Source: Rhodovibrionaceae bacterium (GTDB lineage Bacteria > Pseudomonadota > Alphaproteobacteria > Kiloniellales > DSM-21159). Taken from it: 64,000 nt of DNA. Location: contig JANQMX010000060.1 of NCBI GenBank assembly GCA_028279885.1, positions 1-64,000 on the forward strand. Reading direction: 5' to 3'. Below the pieces are notes generated by a model. It was not told the origin of the DNA. It saw nothing but the letters and a program-made list of their open reading frames with translations, and made no database searches. Positions 1-9,276 of this stretch are shown here, piece after piece. The position numbers and the translations under genes were made by a program. Positions within the stretch are counted from its first letter, which is position 1. Each line of letters opens with the position of its first letter.

Positions 1-109
1 CAAGCTCACCTGATTCCAGCTCAGATGTGGTAGCTGGTGCCTGTTGAGAGACAACCCGGGGGCCATACCGCTTACAATCCGTCGCGGCATGCCGAAGGCA
101 CACGCTCGG

Positions 110-724
110 TTATCTGGGCGCCGCCCAGGGTTTGTCGTCGAAGTGGCTGACCTCGAAGGTTCTAATCCGATCCAGCGCCTTCAACGTCATCTCGATCTCC
201 GACGCGCCCTCGAGCAACGCTTGTCGGTGATGGTCTTCGACGTTGAAGGCGAAGCGCTGACCGCCGTTCAACGTCACCGTTCGGTCAACCAAGTCGATCT
301 CGGCTGTCCCGCCGATTTTTGCCTGTGTCGCCTGCGTCAGGACGTCATGCAGCGCGTCATCCGCAACAATCGTCAGCAATCCGTTGTTGACGGCGTTGTT
401 GAAGAAGATGTCGCCGAAGCTCGGTGCGATGACCACGCGGAAGCCGTAGTCCAACAGAGCCCACACCGCATGTTCGCGCGACGAGCCGCATCCGAAATTC
501 GGCCCGCCGACAAGGATCGAGCCATCTTCGTAGCCGGATTGATTCAGAACGAACTCCGGCCGCTCTGCGCTTGAACCGTCGTAGCGGAGATCGTGAAACA
601 GCTGGTCGCCGTATCCGGCACTGCGCGGACGATGGAGGAAGCGCGCCGGAACAATCTGGTCGGTGTCGATGTTGGTTCCGAGCAGCGGAACCAGAACGCC
701 GCGATGGCGATGAAAGGCTTGCAT
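110..724 (-). CDS. leuD: LeuD-like small subunit of a 3-isopropylmalate-dehydratase-type hydro-lyase
   Basis: Small, swivelling-domain subunit of an aconitase-superfamily hydro-lyase, which works with LeuC to dehydrate or isomerise a hydroxy-dicarboxylate in the cytoplasm. The 204-residue product has the usual LeuD length. It carries the family core GPNFGCGSSREHAVWAL followed by GFRVVIAPSFGDIFFNN. It is the last gene of the ten-gene minus-strand operon and lies 3 bases behind leuC, so the two are surely co-translated. The family assignment is firm. Leucine biosynthesis is only one possible role, because the operon otherwise contains an oligopeptide-type importer, an amidase and a hydrolase and no leuA or leuB. 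A catabolic dehydratase of a substituted malate is an equally good reading. Confidence 0.9.
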   Translation of the reverse strand: MQAFHRHRGVLVPLLGTNIDTDQIVPARFLHRPRSAGYGDQLFHDLRYDGSSAERPEFVLNQSGYEDGSILVGGPNFGCGSSREHAVWALLDYGFRVVIAPSFGDIFFNNAVNNGLLTIVADDALHDVLTQATQAKIGGTAEIDLVDRTVTLNGGQRFAFNVEDHHRQALLEGASEIEMTLKALDRIRTFEVSHFDDKPWAAPR

Positions 725-727
725 CGT

Positions 728-2140
728 TTACCCCGCCGAATCGAGCGTACGAATGTCCGTCAACCGCCCGGTGATGGCGGCGGCGGCGGCCATCGGCGGA
801 CTGACCAGATGGGTGCGCGCGCCAACACCTTGACGGCCGGCGAAGTTGCGGTTGGAGGTCGACGCACAGCGCTTGCCCGGCGGCACGATGTCACCGTTTA
901 TGGCGACGCACATGGAACAACCGGGCTGGCGCCATTCGAAGCCCGCGGCGGTGAAGATGCGGTCCAGTCCCTCAGCCTCGGCCTGTGCCTTCACCTGACC
1001 GGAGCCTGGCACCACGATGGCCGGCACCTGCGTCTTGCGTCCCTTGGCAACGGCCGCCGCGGCCCGCAGGTCCTCGATGCGGCTGTTGGTGCACGAGCCG
1101 ATGAAAACGCGGTCGATCGCGATCTCCTGAACTGGCGTCCCCGGTTGAAGGTCCATGTAGCGGAGGGCTGCTTGCATCGCTTCGCGCCGGGCCGGATCCG
1201 CCTCCGACGCCGGGTCCGGTACAGCCTCCGAGATCGTGACGGCCTGCTCGGGCGACGTCCCCCATGTGACCGTCGGCTCGATCTCGCCGCCATCGATGGT
1301 GATCTCTTTGTCGAACACAGCGTTCGCGTCGCTCTTCAGCGAGCGCCACGCCTCTAAGGCCTGGTGCCACTGCGCGCCGGATGGCGCCATGGGCCGCCCC
1401 TCAAGATAGCCGAAGGTGACGTCGTCCGGTTCGACCATGCCGAAGCGGGCGCCGGCCTCTATGCTCATATTGCAGACGGTCAGCCGCTCCTCGATCGAAA
1501 GGTCGCGAACCACGCTTCCGGCATACTCGATGGCAAAGCCGGTGCCACCGGCGGTGCCGATCTGCCTGATAACCTGCAGCACCAGGTCTTTGGCCGTCAC
1601 GCCTCGTTTCAGGGAACCGTCGATTGTGATCCGCATTTGTCTCGGTCGACGCTGCCAAAGCGTCTGTGTCGCCAGCACGTGGGCGATCTCCGAAGCGCCG
1701 ATCCCGAATGCCAGCGCGCCAAGCGCGCCGTGCGAGGCGGTGTGGCTGTCGCCGCACACCAGAACGGTGCCCGGCAGCGTGAAGCCGAGTTCTGGGCCGA
1801 TGACATGGACGATGCCCTGCCGTTCGTCACCGATGCCGTAGGTCGTGAAATCCCCTTGCCGGGCACGCTTGGCGAGGCGATCGACGATCGCGGCCCTCTC
1901 GGCGTGATTGTCGTCGATCGGGCCGCCGGTGCTGGCGTAGTGGTCGGCGGTGCCCAGCGTTAGATCGGGCCGCCGAATCGTCAGTCCCGCATCCTCGATC
2001 ATGTCGAACGCTTGAGAGGTCGCGTCGTGTACGAGATGGCGATCGACGAAGAGCAGTGACGATCCGTCGGCGCGCGTCTCGATGACGTGCGCGTCCCAGA
2101 TCTTGTCGAACAGGGTTTTGGCGGTGTGCTCAGGCTGCAT
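728..2140 (-). CDS. leuC: LeuC-like large subunit, [4Fe-4S] 3-isopropylmalate-dehydratase type
   Basis: Catalytic large subunit that pairs with LeuD; the family holds a [4Fe-4S] cluster which binds the substrate hydroxyl. The 470 residues match the bacterial LeuC length. Cluster ligands are visible as [13 protein letters not shown] and the later GCSMC pair; [18 protein letters not shown] and RNFAGRQG are further family signatures. I chose the ATG that gives [15 protein letters not shown], where family alignment normally begins. The longer upstream reading is basic and low-complexity. The start overlaps the end of the glutaredoxin-DinB gene by 11 bases, indicating translational coupling. Related dehydratases (2,3-dimethylmalate, citraconate or maleate type) look the same at this level, so substrate is open. 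Confidence 0.9.
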   Translation of the reverse strand: MQPEHTAKTLFDKIWDAHVIETRADGSSLLFVDRHLVHDATSQAFDMIEDAGLTIRRPDLTLGTADHYASTGGPIDDNHAERAAIVDRLAKRARQGDFTTYGIGDERQGIVHVIGPELGFTLPGTVLVCGDSHTASHGALGALAFGIGASEIAHVLATQTLWQRRPRQMRITIDGSLKRGVTAKDLVLQVIRQIGTAGGTGFAIEYAGSVVRDLSIEERLTVCNMSIEAGARFGMVEPDDVTFGYLEGRPMAPSGAQWHQALEAWRSLKSDANAVFDKEITIDGGEIEPTVTWGTSPEQAVTISEAVPDPASEADPARREAMQAALRYMDLQPGTPVQEIAIDRVFIGSCTNSRIEDLRAAAAVAKGRKTQVPAIVVPGSGQVKAQAEAEGLDRIFTAAGFEWRQPGCSMCVAINGDIVPPGKRCASTSNRNFAGRQGVGARTHLVSPPMAAAAAITGRLTDIRTLDSAG

Positions 2141-2927
2141 TGGCGGCATCGTCCCAGACCTGATCCGGCATGGGCAGGCCGGCGAACGTCTCATCGCCAA
2201 GCGGCCGTTCCGGCGCGACATCCATCCGCTCGAGCACCCACATCAGCTGACGGGTGTGTTGACCGCTATGCCAAGTCGTTCGCTCGAGAAAGTCGTGCAA
2301 GGTCTGCTGGCCGTAGTAGACATCGGCCTTGGCCGACCAGTCGGCTGTGCGGCCTGGACCTGCGAACCATGCATCGAGACGTCCGGCCACCTGCCGGCCG
2401 TAGCCGGACAGCCCCTCGATCGACTGCATCTCTTCGGGGGGCAAGCGGTAGTAGGCCTCGTAGACGAGCGGAATCCCCTCCTCGTGTTCAACGAAGGCGT
2501 CGATGATGTTGTAAGTGTGGTAGACGAGATCGGCGTAGCTGCGCGGCCGATTGGGCAGATGGGTTCCCAGGCTCGACTCAGGAAGCTGGCGCAGAAAGCG
2601 ATCGGTGCCTTCCATGATCGCTATCAGGCGCCGATGCAGCTCTTCGGGCGGCAGTATCTTTCTCTCACCCCAGGGAATGCCGACCAGACGCGCCACGTCG
2701 CCGAGTATCTGGCCATTGGCCCAGTTGTCGCCACGCACGACGATCGGCACCTGGCGCAGACCGAACCGCGACAGTTCGTCGAGTGCACTCTCGTCTTCGA
2801 GCACGTTCCTGGAGTGGAACGCTATGTCGTGCTCGGCAAGGAACTCCTTGGTCCTAAGGCAACTTGTGCATCCCGTCTGCCAGTAGACATAGATATCGCT
2901 GTCGATTTCGTGCGTCGCTTCGGTCAT
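2130..2927 (-). CDS. Glutaredoxin-like domain fused to a DinB-like four-helix domain
   Basis: A 265-residue cytoplasmic fusion. Residues about 10-85 read as a glutaredoxin fold: [19 protein letters not shown] has the CxxC redox pair at C20/C23, and RQVPIVV supplies the cis-proline loop. Residues about 95-255 look like a DinB/YfiT-type helical bundle, with [17 protein letters not shown] giving the typical metal-site histidines. DinB-fold proteins include thiol-dependent transferases, so a thiol-linked reaction on the pathway substrate is plausible but unproven. The ATG is chosen because AAGGAGGGAG lies just upstream. It sits between the isochorismatase-type hydrolase and leuC in the same operon. 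I cannot name the reaction. Confidence 0.75.
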   Translation of the reverse strand: MTEATHEIDSDIYVYWQTGCTSCLRTKEFLAEHDIAFHSRNVLEDESALDELSRFGLRQVPIVVRGDNWANGQILGDVARLVGIPWGERKILPPEELHRRLIAIMEGTDRFLRQLPESSLGTHLPNRPRSYADLVYHTYNIIDAFVEHEEGIPLVYEAYYRLPPEEMQSIEGLSGYGRQVAGRLDAWFAGPGRTADWSAKADVYYGQQTLHDFLERTTWHSGQHTRQLMWVLERMDVAPERPLGDETFAGLPMPDQVWDDAANAA

Positions 2928-2958
2928 CGGCTCCCTCCTTGTTATGTCTCTCCGTCCG

Positions 2959-3603
2959 CTATGCTGCGGCTGCCTTGGCAATCGCCCCGAAGTGGTCGAC
3001 CACCTCCGACTTGGCGACGACGTCGCCATACTTCGCATTAATGTCGAACAGATTGGCATCGTGTGGTCCGTCGTGCCGGTCACCGACGCATTCGCGTGGC
3101 ACGATGATGCGAAACCCGTACTGCACGCCGTCGATCGCCGTGGCGCGAACACAGCCGCTCGTCGAGCACCCGATCAGTACCAAGGTGTCGATTGCCTGGG
3201 CATGGAGCATCGAGATCAGAGACGTGCCGAAAAAGCAGCTCGGATAATTCTTGACGATAACAAGGTCGTCTGGTTCGGGCGCCACCGTGTCGTCGATTTC
3301 TGCCAGCGGCTCGCCCGGAACCAGCTTGCGCAGGAACGGCACCTTTTGGACGAAAACGCCGCCATCCGCGCCGCTTGGGTGGTACAACACCTTGGTGTAG
3401 ATGATCGGCACATGTGCCCGCCGTGCGGCGGCGAGAAGTTCGACGCTCTCAGCGACGGCGGACACGACACCGTCGGCAAACAACGGCGACCCTGGCGTCG
3501 TATAGGCGTAGGTGAAGTCAATCGCAATGACGGCGGGGCGATCGCCGAAGCCGATTTTGCCATCGAATACGCCGGCATAATTGTCTTCCCGGCTATCGTT
3601 CAT
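2959..3603 (-). CDS. Isochorismatase/N-carbamoylsarcosine-amidase family hydrolase
   Basis: Cysteine hydrolase of the isochorismatase-like fold, which cleaves small amides, carbamoyl groups or enol ethers. The 214-residue product shows the expected triad: D29 in VIAIDFTYAYT, K118 in VIVKNYPS and nucleophile C151 in LIGCSTSGCVRATAID. The CSTSGCVR loop and the spacing between triad residues are most like N-carbamoylsarcosine amidases. GAGGAG lies before the chosen ATG. It follows oppF by 14 bases in the operon, so it probably acts on a product of the imported compound, perhaps after the upstream amidase. Nicotinamidase or true isochorismatase activity is less likely given the context. Confidence 0.85.
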   Translation of the reverse strand: MNDSREDNYAGVFDGKIGFGDRPAVIAIDFTYAYTTPGSPLFADGVVSAVAESVELLAAARRAHVPIIYTKVLYHPSGADGGVFVQKVPFLRKLVPGEPLAEIDDTVAPEPDDLVIVKNYPSCFFGTSLISMLHAQAIDTLVLIGCSTSGCVRATAIDGVQYGFRIIVPRECVGDRHDGPHDANLFDINAKYGDVVAKSEVVDHFGAIAKAAAA

Positions 3604-3617
3604 GTCGGAGCTCCTCT

Positions 3618-4724
3618 TCAATCGTTTGATGTCGTCGTGATGCCGTGGTCGGCCGCTTCGCCCGGCTCGAGCGGGAAGTGACAGGCGACGAAGTGGTCCT
3701 CTGCATCCGCCTGAAGCTGCGGGTCGCTCTCGACGCATTGGCGCGGTACGACGACATCATCGGCAATCTTCGCTGTCGCGACGCCGTCGGCGGAGGCCTT
3801 AAGGCGCGCCTTGAAACAGCGGGGATGAAACCGGCAGCCGCTCGGCAGCGCCGTGGCTGAACCGATCTCGCCGTGCAACGCGATGCGTTTGCGATGGCGT
3901 TCGGCCTTCAGGTCGGGAATCGGCACCGCCGACAGCAGCGATGCCGTATAAGGATGGCGCGGCGCTGCGTAGAGCTTCTGACGCGGCGCCATTTCGACGA
4001 TCCCTCCGAGATACATCACCGCGATCCGCTCGGAGATATGCCGCACGACCGCGAGGTCATGGGCGATGAAGATGTAGGTGACGCCGGTCTCGCGCTGGAT
4101 CTTGCGGAGGAGATTGAGGATTTGCGCCTGGATCGAGACATCCAGCGCCGAAACAGGTTCGTCCAGGATCAGGAGCTTCGGGTTGAGCGCCATCGCGCGT
4201 GCGATGCCGATGCGCTGACGCTGACCGCCGGAAAACTCATGCGGGTAGCGGTCGGCAGTCGCAGGCGGCAGCCCGACCTGCTCCAGAATCTCGCCGGTCC
4301 TACGGACAATCTGCGATCGATCTGCTCCGTGCACCTGCATCGGCTCGGCCACAATGGCGCCAACCTTCATCCGCGGATCGAGCGATCCATAGGGGTCTTG
4401 GAAGACCATCTGCATATCGCCGCGCAAACGGCGAAGCTCAGACTGCGATAGATGCGTGATGTCACGCCCGTCGAACATCACGCGTCCGTCGGTTGGATTG
4501 AGCAATCTGAGCAACAGCCGGCCGAGCGTGCTCTTCCCGGACCCTGTCTCGCCAACCACACCGAAGGTCTCACCACGGTCGACCGAGAAGCTGACACCGT
4601 CAACGGCGCTGACCGCCGGCCCGGCCTTTCCGAACATCCAGCGCTTTCCCCCGAACACCTTGCGGAGGTTGTCGACGCGCACCAGGGCGTCGCCGTCGGT
4701 CGAGAGGCTGACAGGGGTGTTCAT
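3618..4724 (-). CDS. Oligopeptide/dipeptide ABC transporter ATPase (OppF/DppF type)
   Basis: One of two nucleotide-binding subunits of the peptide/opine/nickel-type importer in this operon. The 368-residue product has Walker [10 protein letters not shown], signature [15 protein letters not shown], Walker [13 protein letters not shown] and switch histidine FIAHDLAVV. The C-terminal oligopeptide extension ([12 protein letters not shown] and a Cys-containing tail with CRFHPRC) marks the OppF/DppF family, where it binds an Fe-S cluster or stabilises the dimer. The start overlaps the oppD stop as ATGA, so the subunits are coupled. Substrate cannot be read from the ATPase. Confidence 0.93.
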   Translation of the reverse strand: MNTPVSLSTDGDALVRVDNLRKVFGGKRWMFGKAGPAVSAVDGVSFSVDRGETFGVVGETGSGKSTLGRLLLRLLNPTDGRVMFDGRDITHLSQSELRRLRGDMQMVFQDPYGSLDPRMKVGAIVAEPMQVHGADRSQIVRRTGEILEQVGLPPATADRYPHEFSGGQRQRIGIARAMALNPKLLILDEPVSALDVSIQAQILNLLRKIQRETGVTYIFIAHDLAVVRHISERIAVMYLGGIVEMAPRQKLYAAPRHPYTASLLSAVPIPDLKAERHRKRIALHGEIGSATALPSGCRFHPRCFKARLKASADGVATAKIADDVVVPRQCVESDPQLQADAEDHFVACHFPLEPGEAADHGITTTSND

Positions 4725-5782
4725 TCGACCGTTCCCTCGGTGATGACCTCCGAACTGTGCAGGCAAGCCGCACGGTGCGAGCTTTCTCCAACGGCGCGGA
4801 GCGCCGGGCGCGTGGCTTGGCAGTCCTGACGGCCATGGCCGAGATAGCAGCGCGGCTCGAATGCACAGCCGGCCGGCAAAGCCGCGGGGTCTGGCGGCTG
4901 CCCTTCGATCTCAAGCAGATCGGACGCGGTATCGGTCTCGAGACTCGGTACGCTACGGAACAGCGACACCGTATAGGGATGGGCGGTGCGCTCGAAAATC
5001 GCCTCGGCATCACCGGTCTCAGCCACACGGCCGGCATACATAACTGCGACCCGGTCGGCATAGCGGGCAACGAGGCCGAGATCGTGCGTGATCAGCACGA
5101 TCGCCATGCCCGATTGCTCGCGCAGTTCGGCCAGCAGCTCCAGCACCTGAGCCTGAACCGTCACGTCAAGGGCCGTGGTTGGTTCGTCGGCAATCAGCAC
5201 CTGCGGTTCGAGCGAGATCGCCATTGCGATCAGCACGCGCTGGCGCATGCCGCCGGAGAGCTGATGCGGATAGTCGTCAATCCGGCGATGAGGGTCCGGA
5301 ATGTGCACCTTCTCTAGAAGTCCGATCGCGATTTCACGAGCCTCGGTCCGTGACAGCTTCCGATGCGCATGCAAGACACCGGCGATCTGATCGCCGATGG
5401 TGAAAACAGGGTTCAGGCCGGTCAGTGGGTCCTGGAACACCATGGACAGTCGCGTACCGCGCACCGCGCGCATGTCCTCTTCGGACAGCATCAGAAGATC
5501 GGTTCCATCGAGCAGGATTTCGCCTTCGACCACCTTGCCCGGTCGCGGCACGAGGCCGATTGCCGATAGGAAGGTCATCGTCTTGCCGGACCCCGATTCT
5601 CCGACCACCGCGAGAGTTTCGCCGGGCAAAACCGACAGACTGACGCCGTCGACGATGTTGAACGCTCCGTCGTCACCCGGAAATCGGGTGACGAGATTGC
5701 GCAGCTCCAGAGCCGGCCTGCCCGCGCTGTGCGCGTCATCGACCTTGGAGCCATCTCCAATGAACTCTTTCGACTGGAGCAT
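4721..5782 (-). CDS. Oligopeptide/dipeptide ABC transporter ATPase (OppD/DppD type)
   Basis: Partner ATPase of the OppBCDF-like importer. The 353-residue product has Walker A GESGSGKT, signature LSGGMRQRVLIAMAI, Walker B VLIADEPTTALDV and H-loop LITHDLGLVA. The C-terminal HPYTVSLFRSVP block and the Cys-containing CAFEPRC tail are typical of OppD/DppD. I take the ATG giving MLQSKEFIGDG as start: the longer reading upstream lies inside the permease gene and is arginine-rich noise. It begins 11 bases after the permease stop and overlaps oppF by 4 bases. All catalytic motifs are intact, so this half-transporter should be active. Confidence 0.93.
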   Translation of the reverse strand: MLQSKEFIGDGSKVDDAHSAGRPALELRNLVTRFPGDDGAFNIVDGVSLSVLPGETLAVVGESGSGKTMTFLSAIGLVPRPGKVVEGEILLDGTDLLMLSEEDMRAVRGTRLSMVFQDPLTGLNPVFTIGDQIAGVLHAHRKLSRTEAREIAIGLLEKVHIPDPHRRIDDYPHQLSGGMRQRVLIAMAISLEPQVLIADEPTTALDVTVQAQVLELLAELREQSGMAIVLITHDLGLVARYADRVAVMYAGRVAETGDAEAIFERTAHPYTVSLFRSVPSLETDTASDLLEIEGQPPDPAALPAGCAFEPRCYLGHGRQDCQATRPALRAVGESSHRAACLHSSEVITEGTVE

Positions 5783-5793
5783 GTCGCGATTCC

Positions 5794-6705
5794 CTACAGC
5801 ATCTTGCCGCCGGTCTGGCGGCGCATCTGTGGATCGAGCGTATCGCGCAACCCGTCTCCCAACAGGTTCAGTCCGATCACGGCAATCGCGATACAAATCC
5901 CGGCGGAGAGTGAGATCAGTGGGCGCGTCGTGATGATTGCCTGACCCTCCGCGATCACGCTGCCCCATGTCGCCGTGGGTGGCTGTACGCCGAGGCCGAG
6001 AAAGCTAAGCCCTGCCTCGGCCAGGATCGCCGTAGCCGCGCTGACGGTAGCGACCACGATGACGGGCGGCAGCGCGTTCGGGATCACGTGACGAATCAAG
6101 ATACGCAAGCTGCTTAGTCCGATCGCGTGCGATGCCTCGATGAAGGGGCGCGGCCGAATTGTCAGCACAACGGACCGCATGACGGTCGCAACCCGCGGTG
6201 TGTAGGCGATGGCGACGGCAGTGATGACCGATGTCAGGGACGAACCCTGCGCGGCGACCAGAGCCAACGCCAGCAGGAACCCGGGAAACGCCAGCATGAT
6301 GTCGATCAGCGCAACGATGATGCGCTCGAGCCAACCGCCGATGAAGCCCGCAAGCGCACCGATCAGCGTCCCGAACGTCAACGAGATCAATACCACCCAG
6401 AAGCCCACCTGCAGCGAGATTTGCGCCCCATAGATCAGCCGCGACAGAACGCAGCGCCCAAACTGGTCGGTGCCCAATGGAAACTGCCATGAGGGCGGTG
6501 CCAGCGTGTTGGCCAAGTCTGTCGCCAATGGCGAGTTCGGCGCGATCCAAGGTGCCCCGATGGCGATGATGGCCATCAGCGCGATGATCACTGCACCAAT
6601 CATAAAGCCGGGATGACCGGTGTAGCGCCGGATCGCCGTGCGCCGGCGGCGGCGTGCTGCTTCGCGGTCTCGCATCGCTGTTGCGTCAGCGGTGATCTGG
6701 CTCAC
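5794..6705 (-). CDS. ABC transporter permease (OppC/DppC type)
   Basis: Inner-membrane permease of the peptide-type importer, 303 residues. A short basic cytoplasmic N-terminus (RDREAARRRRRTAIRRY) leads into the first membrane segment, GFMIGAVIIALMAIIAIGAP. This is followed by the OppC-type N-terminal domain and about five more segments. The EAA-like coupling loop is EASHAIGLSSLRILIRHVIPN, which contacts the ATPases. The product ends with GDGLRDTLDPQMR, a classical DppC C-terminus. It lies 10 bases after the partner permease. Function as a permease is secure; the imported compound is inferred only from neighbours (amidase and amide hydrolase). Confidence 0.93.
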   Translation of the reverse strand: MSQITADATAMRDREAARRRRRTAIRRYTGHPGFMIGAVIIALMAIIAIGAPWIAPNSPLATDLANTLAPPSWQFPLGTDQFGRCVLSRLIYGAQISLQVGFWVVLISLTFGTLIGALAGFIGGWLERIIVALIDIMLAFPGFLLALALVAAQGSSLTSVITAVAIAYTPRVATVMRSVVLTIRPRPFIEASHAIGLSSLRILIRHVIPNALPPVIVVATVSAATAILAEAGLSFLGLGVQPPTATWGSVIAEGQAIITTRPLISLSAGICIAIAVIGLNLLGDGLRDTLDPQMRRQTGGKML

Positions 6706-6715
6706 GACGGCCCCC

Positions 6716-7660
6716 TCATTCGCCCGTCCTCATGCGCGGATCGATCACGCCATAGAGGACGTTCAGGGTCGCGTTGATCAGAACTACGCCGGTTGCCAAG
6801 ACCAGCACGCCGGCCTGGACCAGTTGGTAGTCGCGCGCCAGGATCGCCTTCAGGATCGTCGAGCCGAGTCCGGGACGCGAGAAGACGACCTCGACCAGGA
6901 TGGCGTTGCCCAGCGCCCAGGCGAAGGTGACGCCGATCACCGCGAGAATGGGAATGAAGGCATTGCGGAGCGCGAACCGGAAATTGATCCGGCGTTCCGG
7001 CACACCCATCGCCCGTGCGACACGGACATAGTCCTGTCCGAGCACTTCGAGCATCGCGCTGCGGGTCAATCGGGCGATGTAAGCGGCAACCGACAGGCCA
7101 AGAACGAGCGCCGGAAGAATCAGATGATGAATCTGAGTCCAGAACCCGCCGCCGACAGCTGCGCCGAGCGCCGGAAAAATCCCGCCATGATATGATAGAA
7201 ACAGGATCGCAACCAGGCCGACCCAGAACACGGGAAACGATATGCCGATCAGCGCCACCAGCATGATCGCCGTATCAATCCAGGTTCCGTGCTTGATCGC
7301 TGAGAGAATGCCCAGCGGCACGCCGACAAGAACCGCCACCGACAGGCCGCCGACCGCCAGCGATAGCGACCATGGCAGCGCGCTTATGATTTCGGTGAGC
7401 GCCGGTTGACCGGTCACCACTGACCTGCCGAGGTCACCGGTCACCGCGCGTTCCATGAACAGGAAGTACTGTTGGTACACCGGCAAATCGAGGCCAAGGC
7501 GCTCTCGCAGTGCCACGATCGCGGTCTCTGTTGCAAAATCGCCGAGCATGTAAAGGGCGGGATCGCCCGGTATCGCCCGCATCAGAAAGAAGACGACCGT
7601 GACGATCCCAACCAAAGTTGCGATCAGTTGCACAAAGGTGCGGCCAAGATAGCCGGCCAA
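6716..7660 (-). CDS. ABC transporter permease (OppB/DppB type)
   Basis: First permease subunit, 314 residues, inner membrane. The N-terminus AGYLGRTFVQLIATLVGIVT and FFLMRAIPGDPALYMLGD are textbook DppB features. A coupling loop, YVRVARAMGVPERRINFRFALRN, precedes the last two membrane segments. The C-terminus NATLNVLYGVIDPRMR is also family-typical. It starts 4 bases after the stop of the binding protein, giving the usual order binding protein, B, C, D, F. No frameshift or missing segment is evident. Confidence 0.93.
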   Translation of the reverse strand: MAGYLGRTFVQLIATLVGIVTVVFFLMRAIPGDPALYMLGDFATETAIVALRERLGLDLPVYQQYFLFMERAVTGDLGRSVVTGQPALTEIISALPWSLSLAVGGLSVAVLVGVPLGILSAIKHGTWIDTAIMLVALIGISFPVFWVGLVAILFLSYHGGIFPALGAAVGGGFWTQIHHLILPALVLGLSVAAYIARLTRSAMLEVLGQDYVRVARAMGVPERRINFRFALRNAFIPILAVIGVTFAWALGNAILVEVVFSRPGLGSTILKAILARDYQLVQAGVLVLATGVVLINATLNVLYGVIDPRMRTGE

Positions 7661-7664
7661 GGCC

Positions 7665-9245
7665 CTATCCTTTCAGCGAGACAGGGTAGGTCTGGACCGT
7701 GAACAGAGAATTCTGCACCAGCCCCTCGACCCCATCGCTATGCGCCAGGAAGAGACGCTCCGCGAAGATGGGAATGACCGGCACGTCCTCCATCGACTTC
7801 TGCAGAATCTGCTCGTAGATCCCTTTGCGCTTCTCGGTATCCAGCTCGTTCGCCGCCGCCGCGAGCAGATCATCGACCTGATCGTAGCGCGACGTATTCA
7901 GCCCTGGCGGAAAAGACGTCGTTGAGAACAGGGTCACGAGCGGCGCATCGGGATCCGGAGGTCCGACCACGGCGGTAATGCAGCTCTGCACTTTGCCGCT
8001 TCCCCGCGCCTGCACATAGGCGCCGCGTTCGATGACCTTCATCGTAGCGTTGATACCGACGGCGTTCAGGTCGTCGACCATCGGGACCGGGAACCGGTCG
8101 TAGGGATTGAGCGCGACGGTCACGAGCTCGAACTCAAAGCCGACGGCACCTGCCTCCTCGAGCAGTGCGCGCGCCTTATCCGGATTGTAGTCGTAAACCG
8201 GAACGTTGTCGCTGAACTCCTGGAAGGTCGGCGTCAGCACGCTGTGCGCAGGGCTCTTGGTGCCCTGGAAAAACCCGTCGATCAGGCCCTGGCGGTTGAG
8301 CGCATGGATCATGGCTTGCCGGACTCGTACGTCGTCAAGCGGCGGCATCGTTGTGTTAAGGACCAGGTTGACCGTGTTGCTGGCCTCGCGGCTGAGCACC
8401 GTCATGCCGTCCGTTGCGTTCAGACGCTCGATCACCTCGGGCTGCTGCAAGCCGAAGAAGATGTCGATCTCGCCCTTTTCCAGCGCGATTGCTGCTGCGG
8501 TCTCATCCCGGATGATGCGGAAAACGACCTCGTCGACATGCGGGCGTCCGGCGAAATAGTCCTCATTGGCGACAAGGCGGACGGAATTGCCGGCAATCCA
8601 GCTGTCGAACACGAAGGGACCGGTGCCGATCGGATCAAGCTTGTAGGCTTCGCCCTTCTCTTCGACCGCCTTGCGCGAGACGATCCAACCCTGGTTGAAG
8701 GCGCAAACCTTGTGCAGAAAGCCTGCATTGGGCTGAGCCAGACGGAACACGACAGTCGTCGGGTCGGGTGCATCGACCGCCTCGAGGCCGGCAAGCTGGC
8801 CGGTGTAGCGGCTGCCTGTCGCTTGGTCCAAGACGCGCTCGAAACTGAACTTGACGTCGTCTGACGTCAGCTCGCCATAGCCCTTGTGCCACTTCACGCC
8901 GCTGTGCAGCTTGAAGGTGTACTCGGTGCCGTCCGGTGTAATCTCCCACGACGTCGCAAGGTCGGGAATGATCTCGTTGGTCGCCTGGTCGTACTGGACC
9001 AGGCCGTTGTAGACATGACCGGCGATGGTCTGGTTCTCGACTTGGAAGATCAACGCTGGGTCAAGGATCGCAATGTCAGCGCCGAAGCGGACTCGCAATT
9101 GGCCGCCGGCAGCATTGGCCAGCCTCACACCGGCGAGATTGAGCGGCAGAACCGCTCCGGCGCCGACTACGCCTGCCATCTGCAGGAAACTGCGGCGGCT
9201 GGCGCCGGCGGTGGCTACGTTCTTCTTCAACTCTGTCTCAGACAT
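7665..9245 (-). CDS. Family-5 solute-binding protein of the Opp/Dpp-type importer
   Basis: Periplasmic binding protein of 526 residues, the usual size for OppA/DppA. The N-terminus carries a twin-arginine signal, SRRSFLQMAGVVGAGAVLP, followed by a cleavage-like AANAAGG region, so it is probably exported folded by Tat. The mature part has the family-5 pattern (DPALIFQVENQTIAGHVYNG, then a WHKGYGELTSDDVKFSFER block). The start follows a GAAAGGGATGCA context. It is the second gene of the operon, 31 bases after the amidase. The ligand could be an oligopeptide, opine or other amide; family-5 proteins bind all of these. Confidence 0.92.
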   Translation of the reverse strand: MSETELKKNVATAGASRRSFLQMAGVVGAGAVLPLNLAGVRLANAAGGQLRVRFGADIAILDPALIFQVENQTIAGHVYNGLVQYDQATNEIIPDLATSWEITPDGTEYTFKLHSGVKWHKGYGELTSDDVKFSFERVLDQATGSRYTGQLAGLEAVDAPDPTTVVFRLAQPNAGFLHKVCAFNQGWIVSRKAVEEKGEAYKLDPIGTGPFVFDSWIAGNSVRLVANEDYFAGRPHVDEVVFRIIRDETAAAIALEKGEIDIFFGLQQPEVIERLNATDGMTVLSREASNTVNLVLNTTMPPLDDVRVRQAMIHALNRQGLIDGFFQGTKSPAHSVLTPTFQEFSDNVPVYDYNPDKARALLEEAGAVGFEFELVTVALNPYDRFPVPMVDDLNAVGINATMKVIERGAYVQARGSGKVQSCITAVVGPPDPDAPLVTLFSTTSFPPGLNTSRYDQVDDLLAAAANELDTEKRKGIYEQILQKSMEDVPVIPIFAERLFLAHSDGVEGLVQNSLFTVQTYPVSLKG

Positions 9246-9276
9246 GACTGCATCCCTTTCTCTCTCTTTTGATTGT

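Noticed and set aside
110..2140. Plain leucine biosynthesis locus
   Set aside because: No leuA or leuB is near and the genes end a ten-gene importer/hydrolase operon; the family call is kept but the pathway is left open.
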